A DNA stretch of 64,000 nucleotides. It comes from Lachnospiraceae bacterium MD329. GTDB lineage: Bacteria > Bacillota > Clostridia > UBA1381. Numbering within the stretch: position 1 is the first letter of the stretch; each line of letters opens with the position of its first letter. Shown here piece by piece: positions 8,513-18,725 of this stretch. The notes under the pieces are model-generated. The model ran no database searches. It was given only the letters and a program-made list of their open reading frames with translations, and was not told the DNA's origin. A program made the translations under genes and the position numbers. The stretch is from contig VIQV01000012.1 of NCBI GenBank assembly GCA_010206265.1, positions 33,099 to 97,098 on the forward strand, in the 5' to 3' direction.

Positions 8513-8540
8513 TTATATCACTGCCAAGTACACTTGTCAA
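8512..8540 (-). promoter_or_regulatory. Consensus promoter of the XRE operon
   Basis: On the minus strand there is TTGACA (complement of 8535-8540), 17 bases, then TATAAT (complement of 8512-8517), both perfect. The promoter is sandwiched between and overlapped by the two operators. Confidence 0.8.
8522..8539 (-). promoter_or_regulatory. Operator O2 of the XRE operon
   Basis: TGCCAAG-TACA-CTTGTCA repeats the core of O1 (TGACAAG-N4-CTTGTCA) with one mismatch and overlaps the -35 box. The centres of O1 and O2 are 33 bases apart, about three helical turns, so two bound dimers would face the same side of the DNA. Confidence 0.6.
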
Positions 8541-8571
8541 GATTATTTTGCAAAGTTTTCTCTGCAAAAAC

Positions 8572-9210
8572 TTATATAAGAAATCCAAATGGAGAAATCA
8601 TTCTGAATACAACTGCAATTACAATCGACATCACTATAACTGCAGCAAGTCTTTTAGGCGACTTATACAGCACTGCTATACCTGCTATCCACACAAGCAC
8701 CTCCAACGGTGACGACATATTAAAATACGTCAAACTAAAATAAAACGCCTGCAGGAACAATACTGCTATTATTACCGAGGAAATAACCACTGCAATTTTC
8801 CCTCTGCCTCTTGCATACCAGCAAATAAATGCAAGAACAGGCGATATTACCGTAAGACCTGCCCATAACATAAAATAAGCCCTATCAGGATAAAATCCTG
8901 CAAAAATTCTTGTATACGCATAATAGCCTGCTAACATTCCGACAAAAAACAGAAACACATTAACTGCCGCCCTTAACGGCGTTTTACTGTATACAGCTAT
9001 AACCACGGCAAGAAAATACCATATAGCAATTCTGCCGAAAAAGTTACTTAAATCAATTATTTCCATAAAATAGGGCAGTTCATTTGATGGTGTACAATCC
9101 AGAAATTTCGAAAACACTCCCATACCTATACCAAACAGCAATACAAAAAACGTATTAACAAACTGCCTTTTAAGTGAAATATGTACCGGCTTTCTGATAT
9201 TATGAAACAT
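8572..9210 (-). CDS. Multi-pass membrane protein, DUF6518-like
   Basis: A 212-residue integral membrane protein with six or seven hydrophobic helices spread over the whole length. The segment GVFSKFLDCTPSNELP and the later FFVGMLAGYYAYT resemble DUF6518 proteins of Clostridia, whose function is unknown. I start it at the ATG complement 9208-9210, which has GGGAG upstream. A longer frame would run into the fumarate hydratase gene and has no ribosome site. The gene follows that gene by one base, so it is probably co-transcribed, but it has no evident metabolic link. Confidence 0.75.
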   Translation of the reverse strand: MFHNIRKPVHISLKRQFVNTFFVLLFGIGMGVFSKFLDCTPSNELPYFMEIIDLSNFFGRIAIWYFLAVVIAVYSKTPLRAAVNVFLFFVGMLAGYYAYTRIFAGFYPDRAYFMLWAGLTVISPVLAFICWYARGRGKIAVVISSVIIAVLFLQAFYFSLTYFNMSSPLEVLVWIAGIAVLYKSPKRLAAVIVMSIVIAVVFRMISPFGFLI

Positions 9211-9211
9211 T

Positions 9212-9763
9212 CTATATCTCCCTATACTGAGCTTGTCCCATCTCATATAAGTCATTGCCCTTGCAGTCAATCAAAACAACCAATGGCAAATCCTCAACTT
9301 CAAGACGGCGTATCGCCTCTGTTCCCAGATCATCATACGCAATCACTTCGGCTTTCTTTATACTCTCTGCAATAAGAGCACCTGCGCCGCCTATCGCTCC
9401 GAAGTAAACAACGGTATTGCGTTTCATTGCCTCTACCACCTCAGGATTTCTCGCGCCTTTGCCTATCATTGCTCCAAGTCCGTTATCTAAAAGAATCGGT
9501 GTATATGCGTCCATTCTGCCTGCGGTTGTAGGTCCGCAGGAACCAATTACTTCTCCCGGTTTTGCAGGACATGGACCTGCATAATAAATCACCTGATTAT
9601 TGAGCTCAATCGGAAATGGTTCGCCGTTTTTGAAATTACGTGTCATTCTTTCGTGTGCCGCGTCACGCGCAGTATAAATCACACCTGACAATAAAACACT
9701 GTCCCCAGCCTTTAAATCTTTGATTATCTCCTTTGTTAAAGGAGCCGTTATTTTCTTCTCCAT
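9212..9763 (-). CDS. Fumarate/tartrate hydratase class I, beta subunit
   Basis: A 183-residue protein equivalent to the C-terminal half of class I iron-sulfur fumarase. It has the conserved core GSCGPTTAGRMD and the IGKGARNPEVVEAM and YFGAIGGAGAL stretches of the Fe-S hydro-lyase beta domain. In the two-subunit enzymes the alpha subunit, which carries the [4Fe-4S] cysteines, is normally the neighbouring gene. Here no alpha gene is adjacent: upstream lies the HAD gene and downstream a membrane protein. Either the partner is elsewhere or this orphan does something else. Fumarase is the likelier activity, but L(+)-tartrate or mesaconate dehydratase cannot be excluded. Confidence 0.88.
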   Translation of the reverse strand: MEKKITAPLTKEIIKDLKAGDSVLLSGVIYTARDAAHERMTRNFKNGEPFPIELNNQVIYYAGPCPAKPGEVIGSCGPTTAGRMDAYTPILLDNGLGAMIGKGARNPEVVEAMKRNTVVYFGAIGGAGALIAESIKKAEVIAYDDLGTEAIRRLEVEDLPLVVLIDCKGNDLYEMGQAQYREI

Positions 9764-10786
9764 TTAAACTTCCTCCACAAAATCAAGTACACTGTTTAAT
9801 ATATATGCCGCTTTAAGATTTTCAAAATATTTTCTCGCTTTTTCCCCCTGTATTCCCGTTAAAACGGCGCAGAAGTCCGCTCCCATAGCCTGAGCCGCCA
9901 GTATATCGGCTCCGGCGTCACCGACAACCAATGTTGTTTTAATTTTATTCTTATTGTAATTGCCGCCTATGAGTTTCTTGTCGTCGTAATCTGTACCGTA
10001 AAGAGCCTTTAAAAACATATACGGGTGCGGTTTTGTAAACGTACTGTTTAACTTCTTTTCAGCCACAATTACATTATTGTAATTGCATAATCCGTCTTTT
10101 GCAAAATACTGCCTTATTCCCCAATCCTCAAGCGGCTGTATCATTTCTACATACGGTCTGCCTGTCCCCGTGCAGATACGCTTACTTTCACTTAACAACT
10201 CAATCATTTTTGTAAGTCTATCTTTATCTACAATGGGCTGTTCATTATGCAGCAAACCTCTTTTTCTGCCGTGCATAGAACGGTTGCCGATAAGTTCATC
10301 ACCAAGAAACCATTCCTGAAAAAGTGTGTGCATAGTCTGCCACATAAGATTATTGCGGCGCACCCAGTCATAGTCAAATCCGGTCATGTCAGACGCGCTT
10401 TTTGCCAATTCATCATATGCGTCTAATATATTATCAGGCAATGTTTTTGCCAAAGAAAGTACGTCTGCAAAATCACCGTCATACTCCCTGCCGTTGCATA
10501 TCCACGCCAAAAGCACTGTGACATATCCCAAATCCCAGTTTGAATTTACACCCTTACTTTTTAGCACGCTTATTATTTCGTCATTACAAAATACTCGTGA
10601 GCGTATTTCCTTTAAATGCTGCTCTGCCCATTCAGTATCAATACTTGTTTCTCCGTCACGGTTCCATTTAAGATATTCCCAAACTGTAAGCGCAGCGCAG
10701 TTCCAGTAATTTTGTTCACTTGTAATGACACCGTCCATATCAAAGATTACAGTATTATATTTATCAAGAAATTTTGCCAGTTTCAT
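9764..10786 (-). CDS. HAD-superfamily hydrolase
   Basis: A 340-residue cytoplasmic phosphatase-like protein. HAD motif I is IFDMDGVI near residue 14, followed by a long cap domain (about 25-195). Motif II is in the CTGTGRPYVEM stretch, motif III is the Lys of KPHP, and motif IV is VVGDAGADILAAQAMG. All four are intact, so it should be active; the substrate is unknown. I choose the ATG at 10784-10786, preceded by AGAGGT, over an earlier in-frame ATG that lies inside the terminator hairpin and lacks a ribosome site. Its stop abuts the fumarate hydratase start. A phosphatase in a pathway with the HisB-like and HisD-like proteins is possible. Confidence 0.8.
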   Translation of the reverse strand: MKLAKFLDKYNTVIFDMDGVITSEQNYWNCAALTVWEYLKWNRDGETSIDTEWAEQHLKEIRSRVFCNDEIISVLKSKGVNSNWDLGYVTVLLAWICNGREYDGDFADVLSLAKTLPDNILDAYDELAKSASDMTGFDYDWVRRNNLMWQTMHTLFQEWFLGDELIGNRSMHGRKRGLLHNEQPIVDKDRLTKMIELLSESKRICTGTGRPYVEMIQPLEDWGIRQYFAKDGLCNYNNVIVAEKKLNSTFTKPHPYMFLKALYGTDYDDKKLIGGNYNKNKIKTTLVVGDAGADILAAQAMGADFCAVLTGIQGEKARKYFENLKAAYILNSVLDFVEEV

Positions 10787-10804
10787 TTTTACCTCTTTTA
10801 AAAC

Positions 10805-10831
10805 AGGGACACTAAAATTTTTAGTGTCCCT
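10805..10831 (-). terminator. Hairpin terminator between hisB-like and HAD genes
   Basis: A 12-base stem AGGGACACTAAA (10805-10816) and its complement (10820-10831) enclose a three-base loop. On the minus strand it follows the hisB-like stop and is trailed by TGTTTTAAAA, a weak T-tract. It probably lowers rather than abolishes read-through into the HAD gene. Confidence 0.65.
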
Positions 10832-10836
10832 AATAA

Positions 10837-11454
10837 TCATTCAATTACCCATTCAATCTTACCTGCAACTCCTGCCGTTCTTCCCTTTCGCTCCTCTGAA
10901 ACCATAAGTGTACGGTTCAGTGCAATTCCGAAAGCACGGTAAATCGCTTCCCATATATGATGTCCGTTATGACCTTTAATCAAATCAACGTGGAGCGTGC
11001 ACATTGCTCCCTGAGCAAAGCCTTCAAGAAATGTTTCCAAGTTCTCGGAATTCATTCCTTCCACGCACTCTCCAACCCCGATACTGTTAAAATCAATATC
11101 GCAGTATGCACGTTCCTCAAAACTTACTGCACACTGTGCCTTTGCCTCATCAATTATTCCTACAGCGTCGCCATATCCCTGCACACCGTCTGTACTAAGT
11201 ATGTATTCACGCACTGCTTTACCTAAAGCTATTCCCAAGTCCTCTGCAATAACGTGGGTAAGAACGAACTTGTCCAGTTTTACATTGACCTCAATATTAA
11301 AACCGCCTCGCCAAGCAATATGTTCAATCATATGGTTAAGAAACGTTATGCCGGTATTAATATATTCGCGATAATTCGATTTTAACGGAGAAAAATCAAG
11401 TATTACTGTCATTTCCGATTCTGTTGTTTTCCGTATTACTTTTATTGGTTTCAT
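10837..11454 (-). CDS. Imidazoleglycerol-phosphate dehydratase-like protein (divergent HisB)
   Basis: A 205-residue protein matching the IGPD fold from end to end: N-terminal TGITFLNHM, a LGIALGKAV helix, IDEAKA, and near the C-terminus GHNGHHIWEAIYRAF. True IGPD dehydrates imidazole glycerol phosphate in histidine synthesis using two Mn ions. Hand alignment shows the first His of the HHTVED motif kept but the second replaced by Val. The metal-ligand His of the EHFFRS region is replaced by Thr, and the SGRP signature is EERA. These losses suggest a related but different reaction, or an unusual IGPD. It overlaps nothing and sits one base after the HisD-like gene. Automated annotation would call it hisB. 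Confidence 0.75.
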   Translation of the reverse strand: MKPIKVIRKTTESEMTVILDFSPLKSNYREYINTGITFLNHMIEHIAWRGGFNIEVNVKLDKFVLTHVIAEDLGIALGKAVREYILSTDGVQGYGDAVGIIDEAKAQCAVSFEERAYCDIDFNSIGVGECVEGMNSENLETFLEGFAQGAMCTLHVDLIKGHNGHHIWEAIYRAFGIALNRTLMVSEERKGRTAGVAGKIEWVIE

Positions 11455-11455
11455 T

Positions 11456-12754
11456 TTACTTTCTCTCCTTAACGGCTAAACCGTGAGTATCAAAACCTTC
11501 AACCTTTGAAATTCTGTACGCATATTCACGAACATTTTCAAAACCTTCCTTAGAGGCATAACCTACCGATGAACGTTTCAAAAAGTCCTGTACAGATACA
11601 GATGAATAAGTCTTTGCAAATCCGCCTGTCGGCAGTATGGCATTCGGTCCGAGCACAAAATTGCATAGTGTTACAGGTGTGTAATCTCCAAGCAGAATTT
11701 CACCTGCATTTTTAATTTTAGGAAGTGTGTCAAACGGTTTTTCCGTCATTACTTCCATATGTTCAGGTGCGTAATCGTTGACAAAGTCAATTGACTCATC
11801 AAGTGAATTTGTTAATATAACACCGCCATAGGTTGTCAGATTTGTTTCTATAAATTCTTTTCTTTTAGGCGAAATCTTTTCAAGCTGACGGTCTACAATA
11901 GGTATTACCTTATCAACAAGTTCACGCGAATGAGTAACAAGCAGCGCCGCGCTGTCGGGACCGTGCTCTGCCTCTATCATCCAGTCAAGCGCAACCTTTT
12001 CAGGGTCTGCCTTTTCATCAGCAAGTACGATTATTTCGCTCGGACCTGCCGGAAGTCCCGCGTCAATATGATTTGCAAGAACTCTCTTTGCTGCCGTCGC
12101 ATAACTGTTGCCGGGACCTATTATTTTATGACACTTCGGAATAGTTTCCGTGCCATATGCTACAGCCGCAACCGCCTGAATACCGCCAACCTTATAAATT
12201 TCTGTTATACCGATAATTTTAGCCGCCGCTAAAATTGCGTCATCAACCTCACCTTTCTCATTCGGCGGAGTTACAACGACAATTTTAGGCACCTTTGCCA
12301 CAACGGCAGGAATACCAAGCATACACATTACCGAAGGGAACGAACCTTTTCCGTGCGGAACATAAAGACAAACGTCAACAATAGGAGTAGTTTTTTCGCC
12401 TACCATAAGACCGTCGTCCACCATTGTAAACCACATTTCCTCAGGGAGCTGTTTTTCGTGGAAATCATAGATATTCTTATACGCATATTCAATCGCCTCA
12501 CGCGTTTCTGCGTCAAGGCGGTTGTATCCTGCCTCTATTTCCTCAGGCTTTACCTTTAACGTGTCTTTAGTAAGCTGTACGCGGTCAAATTTAGCTGTAT
12601 ATTCAAGTACCGCCTCATCTCCGCGTGCTCTTATATCGTCAGATACCTCTTTTGCAAGTTTCATCTGCTCTGTAATATCCAGTTCGGCACGTTTCATTAT
12701 AAAGTCGTATTGCTCCTTGGTCATTTTTGAAAGTTCGTAAATATTTGGTTGCAT
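11456..12754 (-). CDS. Histidinol dehydrogenase family protein (divergent HisD)
   Basis: A 432-residue NAD-dependent dehydrogenase of the HisD family. It keeps the YKVGGIQAVAAVAYGTE and AGPSEIIVLADE signatures, the catalytic Glu-His pair (YAPEHMEV), and the C-terminal His in FDTHGLAV. Against the E. coli enzyme, zinc ligand Gln259 is Glu (IEAEHGP), zinc ligand Asp360 is Asn (CNFVLGPN), and substrate-binding His367 is Ala (GPNAILPT). Some HisD relatives oxidise other alcohols, for example the sulfopropanediol dehydrogenase HpsN. With the equally divergent HisB-like neighbour, a non-histidine pathway is plausible. It starts 21 bases after dnaJ and may be read from the heat-shock operon. Confidence 0.8.
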   Translation of the reverse strand: MQPNIYELSKMTKEQYDFIMKRAELDITEQMKLAKEVSDDIRARGDEAVLEYTAKFDRVQLTKDTLKVKPEEIEAGYNRLDAETREAIEYAYKNIYDFHEKQLPEEMWFTMVDDGLMVGEKTTPIVDVCLYVPHGKGSFPSVMCMLGIPAVVAKVPKIVVVTPPNEKGEVDDAILAAAKIIGITEIYKVGGIQAVAAVAYGTETIPKCHKIIGPGNSYATAAKRVLANHIDAGLPAGPSEIIVLADEKADPEKVALDWMIEAEHGPDSAALLVTHSRELVDKVIPIVDRQLEKISPKRKEFIETNLTTYGGVILTNSLDESIDFVNDYAPEHMEVMTEKPFDTLPKIKNAGEILLGDYTPVTLCNFVLGPNAILPTGGFAKTYSSVSVQDFLKRSSVGYASKEGFENVREYAYRISKVEGFDTHGLAVKERK

Positions 12755-12775
12755 ATTAGCTCTTTCCCTTCTCGA

Positions 12776-13900
12776 TTATTTCATAAAGTTTTTAATTTTA
12801 TCGTACCAGTTTTTCTTCTGTTTATAATTCTTATCCTCGTCAAAGTCTTTGAGAAGTTCTTTTTGTTTTTGGGTAAGATTACGCGGTATTTCAATCTCAA
12901 CAGTTACATACTGGTCACCGCGCGATTTACTTCTCAAATACGGGATTCCCTTCCCTTTCATTCTGAAACGGGTACCTGCCTGCGTTCCCTCTGGAATAGT
13001 CAACTCAACACAGCCGCCGTCAATAGTCGGTACTTTCACATTTGCGCCGAGCGCTGCCTCAACAAAGCTGATAGGCATATTTATGAACACATCATTCCCG
13101 CGACGCTGGAAGATGTCGTGCGGACGTACACGCACTGTAATAAGTAAATCACCGTTTGGCCCGCCTTTGCTGCCTGCCTCGCCCTTTCCCGAAAGCTGAA
13201 TTGTCTGGTTATCATCAATACCGGAAGGTATCTGAACCTCGATTGTTTTATTGCGTCTTACAGCACCTGTTCCGCGACATTCCCTGCAAGGCTCTTTTAT
13301 AATCTTACCTTCTCCGTTACACTGCGGACACGTCGTTTCCGTAGTCATATAACCAAGAATAGTTCTCTGCTGGGTCTTTACGCGCCCGGTACCGTTACAG
13401 TGCGAACACGTTGTAACAGTCGTACCTTTTTTAGCTCCTGTTCCGCCGCATTCCTCGCATTTTTCCTGCGTTTGAATATTCATCTTCTTGGTACAGCCAA
13501 ACGCCGCCTCTTCAAAACTTATATCAATAACTCTGCGTATATCATTTCCGCGTCTCGGACCGTTTCTGCGTCCTCCGCCGAATCCGCCTCCAAAACCTCC
13601 GAATATGTCACCGAATATATCTCCGAAGTCAAATCCTGCGCCGCCATAGCCTCCGCCGGCGCCAAAATTAGGGTCTACTCCTGCGTGACCGAACTGGTCG
13701 TACTTCGACTTTTTATCTGAATCCGAAAGCACCTGATATGCCTCGTTTACCTCCTTGAACTTCTCCTCAGCCTCTTTATTGCCCGGATTAAGGTCAGGAT
13801 GGTATTTTTTACTCATTTTTCGGAATGCTTTTTTTATTTCATCGTCTGAGGCGCTCTTCTGCACACCCAGAACTTCATAATAATCTCTTTTTTCCGCCAT
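12776..13900 (-). CDS. dnaJ: Chaperone protein DnaJ
   Basis: A 374-residue co-chaperone of full normal length. It has a J-domain with HPD at residues 34-36, a Gly/Phe-rich linker (about 75-110), four CxxCxGxG zinc repeats (about 145-210) and the C-terminal substrate-binding beta domains. It stimulates the DnaK ATPase. I start it at the ATG of [12 protein letters not shown] with AGGTG upstream; a GTG three codons earlier overlaps that ribosome site. It is the last heat-shock gene in the hrcA-grpE-dnaK-dnaJ order, and a hairpin separates it from dnaK. Confidence 0.97.
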   Translation of the reverse strand: MAEKRDYYEVLGVQKSASDDEIKKAFRKMSKKYHPDLNPGNKEAEEKFKEVNEAYQVLSDSDKKSKYDQFGHAGVDPNFGAGGGYGGAGFDFGDIFGDIFGGFGGGFGGGRRNGPRRGNDIRRVIDISFEEAAFGCTKKMNIQTQEKCEECGGTGAKKGTTVTTCSHCNGTGRVKTQQRTILGYMTTETTCPQCNGEGKIIKEPCRECRGTGAVRRNKTIEVQIPSGIDDNQTIQLSGKGEAGSKGGPNGDLLITVRVRPHDIFQRRGNDVFINMPISFVEAALGANVKVPTIDGGCVELTIPEGTQAGTRFRMKGKGIPYLRSKSRGDQYVTVEIEIPRNLTQKQKELLKDFDEDKNYKQKKNWYDKIKNFMK

Positions 13901-13954
13901 TATTTTCACCTGCCTACAATATTATACTATATTTGAGTCCGTTTGTAAACCCTT

Positions 13955-13978
13955 AAAAGGACGGACATTTGTCCGTCC
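13955..13978 (-). terminator. Hairpin between dnaK and dnaJ
   Basis: GGACGGAC (13959-13966) pairs with GTCCGTCC (13971-13978) around four bases. On the minus strand it is followed by TTTT, so it looks like a leaky terminator or processing site that would give more dnaK than dnaJ message. Confidence 0.6.
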
Positions 13979-13988
13979 CATAAGATGA

Positions 13989-15842
<1,854 letters not shown>

Positions 15843-15890
15843 TCAATTTAATATATTTTAATGATTTTTTATTTACTATTTATATAGGTT

Positions 15891-16418
15891 TTAATTAGCC
15901 ACTTTTACCATTGAATGTCTGACTACACGATTATCTTTATATATGTAACCCTTCATCAATTCTTCAACAACGGTATTATCATCTATGGTTTCGTCCTCAA
16001 TGTGCATAACGGCATTGTGCAAATTAGGGTCAAACTGTTCTCCTTCTGCCTCAATCGGTTTTACGCCTAACTTCTGAATAGAATCGTTAAACTGCTTTAA
16101 CACCATTTCTACTCCCTCTTTAAGCTTCACCGCGTCTTCGGATTCAACCTCAGTTTTAAGCGCTCGTTCCAGATTATCACCTATTGCAAGCATTTCTGCA
16201 ACTGCGTCTATTATGGCGTCACCATATCTCATATCCTTTTCACGCTGAGTACGTTTCTGGAAATTATCAAATTCAGCGTACAGCCTCATATATTTGTCGG
16301 TCTGCTCCTTTAGCTTATCTTCAAGAGTTTCCTCTTCTTCAACCTCGGCGCTCTCCTGAGTTTCTTCTATATTATCTTCTGAAAGCTCCTCGTTTAATTC
16401 TTCATTATTCTTATTCAT
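15891..16418 (-). CDS. grpE: Nucleotide exchange factor GrpE
   Basis: A 175-residue GrpE with a long acidic N-terminal region (ENIEE-type, about 1-40), the dimeric coiled coil (DKYMRLYAEFDNFQKRTQREKD) and the C-terminal beta domain with the conserved GYIYKDNRVVRHSMVKV. It exchanges ADP on DnaK. I place the start at MNKNNEELNE because AAAGGAG stands seven bases upstream. A longer frame begins at 16445 inside hrcA but has no ribosome site. The hrcA stop is at 16435, so the two genes are separated by only 16 bases. Confidence 0.95.
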   Translation of the reverse strand: MNKNNEELNEELSEDNIEETQESAEVEEEETLEDKLKEQTDKYMRLYAEFDNFQKRTQREKDMRYGDAIIDAVAEMLAIGDNLERALKTEVESEDAVKLKEGVEMVLKQFNDSIQKLGVKPIEAEGEQFDPNLHNAVMHIEDETIDDNTVVEELMKGYIYKDNRVVRHSMVKVAN

Positions 16419-16434
16419 TCGATTACTCCTTTCC

Positions 16435-17472
16435 TCATTCGCCATTCATATAATAGCGGAGTATTTTATCTATTTCACTTGAAATAAGGTCAAGACTTGC
16501 AAACACTTTTGCATAATTCATTCGTTTGGGTCCTATTACGGCAAGCTTACCTGCCGTCTTTTCACCCAGTGAATAATTCATACTTACAAGCGAACAATCT
16601 TTCATTATTTCAAAATCATTTTCTTTTCCTATCTTAGCCTCTATACCGTCACTGCTGCTCGATTCAATAAGTTTTTTCAGATTCTCTTTATCTTCTAAAA
16701 ACGTAAAAATCTCCTGAGCCTTATCGACATCACTGTATTCCGGATATTTCAGTATTGACTTTGCATTGTTGACATATATCTCGGTTTCGTTATCCTCTGT
16801 TATCGTGTCATAAACAAAATGCATTATGTCTATGAGTGTCTTTGCCGACAAGGGCACCCTGTTTTCAATCTGGGACTGAATAGACTGTATTTTATCAAAC
16901 GTTATCTGAGCCGCGTGAAGTCCTGACAGGTTCTGATTTAATATCTCAGCAATTTCACGGCAGGATATTTCGTCAAGGTCAACATTCATAACCTGACTTC
17001 TTACTGTACGTGTTACAACAATCAGCATTGCCGTTCGGTCTGAAATCATTACAAGATCAATCTTTTTTATCTTAAAATCAGGCTCCTTAGGCGATGTTAT
17101 AACAGTGGTATAATCAGTAAGACTCGACGCGATAGCACCTGCATACCGTATAATCTTTTCTAGACGGCTTACACGGTTTTCAAGGACGTTCTGCAATTCA
17201 ATTATTGCCTCTATACCGATTTTATAGTCCTGCATAAGCGAATTGACATAAAATCTATATCCCTCGTCCGAAGGTATACGTCCGGCTGAAGTATGAGGCT
17301 GAATAAGATATCCCATCTCCTCCAAATCCGCCATCTCATTTCTTATAGTGGCGCTGGAAAGTCCGAGATTTTCCTTTTTGGAAATTGCCCTTGAACCTAC
17401 AGGCTCCGCAGTGCCTATATATTCGTCAATGATTGCTTGCAGGATTTTTTGTTTTCTGTCGCTTAAATCCAT
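16435..17472 (-). CDS. hrcA: Heat-inducible transcription repressor HrcA
   Basis: A 345-residue repressor with an N-terminal winged helix (MDLSDRKQKILQAIIDEYIGTAEPVGSR, then LGLSSATIRNEMADLEEMGYL), a GAF-like middle domain and a C-terminal dimerisation part. It binds CIRCE, and GroEL keeps it folded. The family usually starts at this ATG; a TTG two codons earlier is equally close to the AAAGGAA ribosome site, so the start is uncertain by two codons. It is first in the operon directly behind a perfect CIRCE element, which implies autoregulation. Confidence 0.96.
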   Translation of the reverse strand: MDLSDRKQKILQAIIDEYIGTAEPVGSRAISKKENLGLSSATIRNEMADLEEMGYLIQPHTSAGRIPSDEGYRFYVNSLMQDYKIGIEAIIELQNVLENRVSRLEKIIRYAGAIASSLTDYTTVITSPKEPDFKIKKIDLVMISDRTAMLIVVTRTVRSQVMNVDLDEISCREIAEILNQNLSGLHAAQITFDKIQSIQSQIENRVPLSAKTLIDIMHFVYDTITEDNETEIYVNNAKSILKYPEYSDVDKAQEIFTFLEDKENLKKLIESSSSDGIEAKIGKENDFEIMKDCSLVSMNYSLGEKTAGKLAVIGPKRMNYAKVFASLDLISSEIDKILRYYMNGE

Positions 17473-17513
17473 ATACAATCATTCCTTTCCTCTATTTTAT
17501 TGCGAACATTTTG

Positions 17514-17540
17514 TTAGCACTCATTCGGTTTGAGTGCTAA
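17514..17540 (-). promoter_or_regulatory. CIRCE operator
   Basis: A perfect TTAGCACTC-N9-GAGTGCTAA inverted repeat, the established HrcA binding site. It lies between the promoter and hrcA. Confidence 0.97.
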
Positions 17541-17547
17541 CAAGTAT

Positions 17548-17576
17548 AAGATACCACTATTAACCTCGGTTGTCAA
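17548..17576 (-). promoter_or_regulatory. Promoter of the hrcA-grpE-dnaK-dnaJ operon
   Basis: On the minus strand TTGACA (complement of 17571-17576) is followed after 17 bases by TATCTT (complement of 17548-17553), with CIRCE immediately downstream. The -10 is imperfect, so the exact box may be shifted a few bases. Confidence 0.6.
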
Positions 17577-17611
17577 GCACTTCTTCAAACTTTTCATAAT
17601 TTATTAACAAT

Positions 17612-18709
17612 TTACACAAATTCACACAAAATTGAGTTTGAAACGTCTATTCCGCGAGGCGTCAACGCATATCTTCCGTTGTCATACGTCATAAGTCCCA
17701 TACTTATAAATTTGTTAAGCTCTGCTCCATACAGTCTGTCAAATTTTTTGCCGAACTTTTCTAAAAATACATTTTCATCTATTCCCGAAATCATACGCAA
17801 GCCTGTAATTATAAATTCCGATATTCTGTCCTGCTCTGTAAGAATCACCTTTTCACGCGGCGCTCCCTGCAAATATGCTTTTATGTCAGAAGTATTAAAA
17901 TATCTATTCTTTCCGTCATACGAATGTGCCGCGGCGCCAAGTCCGATATACTTTTCGGCTGTCCAATATTTTATATTATGCCTGCATTCAAAGCCGCTTA
18001 CAGCAAAATTAGATATTTCATACTGTAAAAATCCGTTACTTTTCAAAATATCCGCCGCTGTATTATACATACTGCGTTCAGTGTCCTCGTCGGGTATATC
18101 CAGCACGCCTGCGTCATATTCCTTGGCAATCGGCGTTCCTTCCTCAATTATCAGACTATACGCCGATATATGCTTTACAGGCAGTTCTGCAACTGTCTTT
18201 AACGTCGACATAAGGCTCTGTTCCGTCTGTGAAGGCAGAGCGGTCATAAGGTCAACATTAATATTATCAAATCCCATTTTTTTCAAATGACAAATTGTAT
18301 TATATGCCGTTTCAGCGTTATGTATTCGCCCAATCCGCCTTAGCTCATTATCATTAAACGACTGGACTCCGACACTTATTCTGTTCACACCTCCGCCAAG
18401 AGCCGAACTTATCTTATCATCATCAAGCGTACCGGGATTTGCCTCAATTGTAAATTCATATTCATTGCTTATATCAAATAAATTAAAACACATACCAACA
18501 ATTCTTCTGAGCTGTTTTGCCGTCAATACGGTTGGTGTACCGCCGCCGATAAATACAGTATCAATCTTTTCACCGCAAAACCGACGTGCCTCATTTTCAA
18601 GCGCGTCTATATATTGGTCTGTCAGATTCTCCATTCCGGAAAAAGATACAAAATCGCAATACTTACATTTCTGCTTACAAAACGGTATATGAATATATAG
18701 TCCTGTCAT
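17612..18709 (-). CDS. hemW: Radical SAM family heme chaperone HemW
   Basis: A 365-residue radical SAM protein starting with the HemW signature PFCKQKCKYCDF. The [4Fe-4S] cysteines are Cys11, Cys15 and Cys18, in the CxxxCxxC spacing. The extra family Cys-like residue follows as Phe20. A VFIGGGTPTVL nucleotide/SAM segment and a C-terminal HemN-like winged-helix part are present. It was long misannotated as coproporphyrinogen oxidase; HemW binds heme and delivers it to membrane enzymes. It lies upstream of the CIRCE promoter, the usual place for hemW in Firmicutes heat-shock clusters. It may have its own promoter because the CD1247-like gene ends in a terminator just upstream. Confidence 0.93.
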   Translation of the reverse strand: MTGLYIHIPFCKQKCKYCDFVSFSGMENLTDQYIDALENEARRFCGEKIDTVFIGGGTPTVLTAKQLRRIVGMCFNLFDISNEYEFTIEANPGTLDDDKISSALGGGVNRISVGVQSFNDNELRRIGRIHNAETAYNTICHLKKMGFDNINVDLMTALPSQTEQSLMSTLKTVAELPVKHISAYSLIIEEGTPIAKEYDAGVLDIPDEDTERSMYNTAADILKSNGFLQYEISNFAVSGFECRHNIKYWTAEKYIGLGAAAHSYDGKNRYFNTSDIKAYLQGAPREKVILTEQDRISEFIITGLRMISGIDENVFLEKFGKKFDRLYGAELNKFISMGLMTYDNGRYALTPRGIDVSNSILCEFV

Positions 18710-18725
18710 TTATTATTCCTTTCAC

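Noticed and set aside
8547..8569. Third operator copy (TTTTGCA...TGCAAAA)
   Set aside because: It is palindromic but does not match the TGACAAG core and its spacing is off the helical turn; it may be a weak terminator for the upstream gene.
10837..12754. Calling a histidine biosynthesis operon
   Set aside because: Only two his-like genes are present, both missing metal ligands, and no hisG, hisZ, hisA, hisF, hisH or hisI is nearby.
17679..18290. 203-codon plus-strand frame over hemW
   Set aside because: Antisense to a clear radical SAM gene; no ribosome site or domain.
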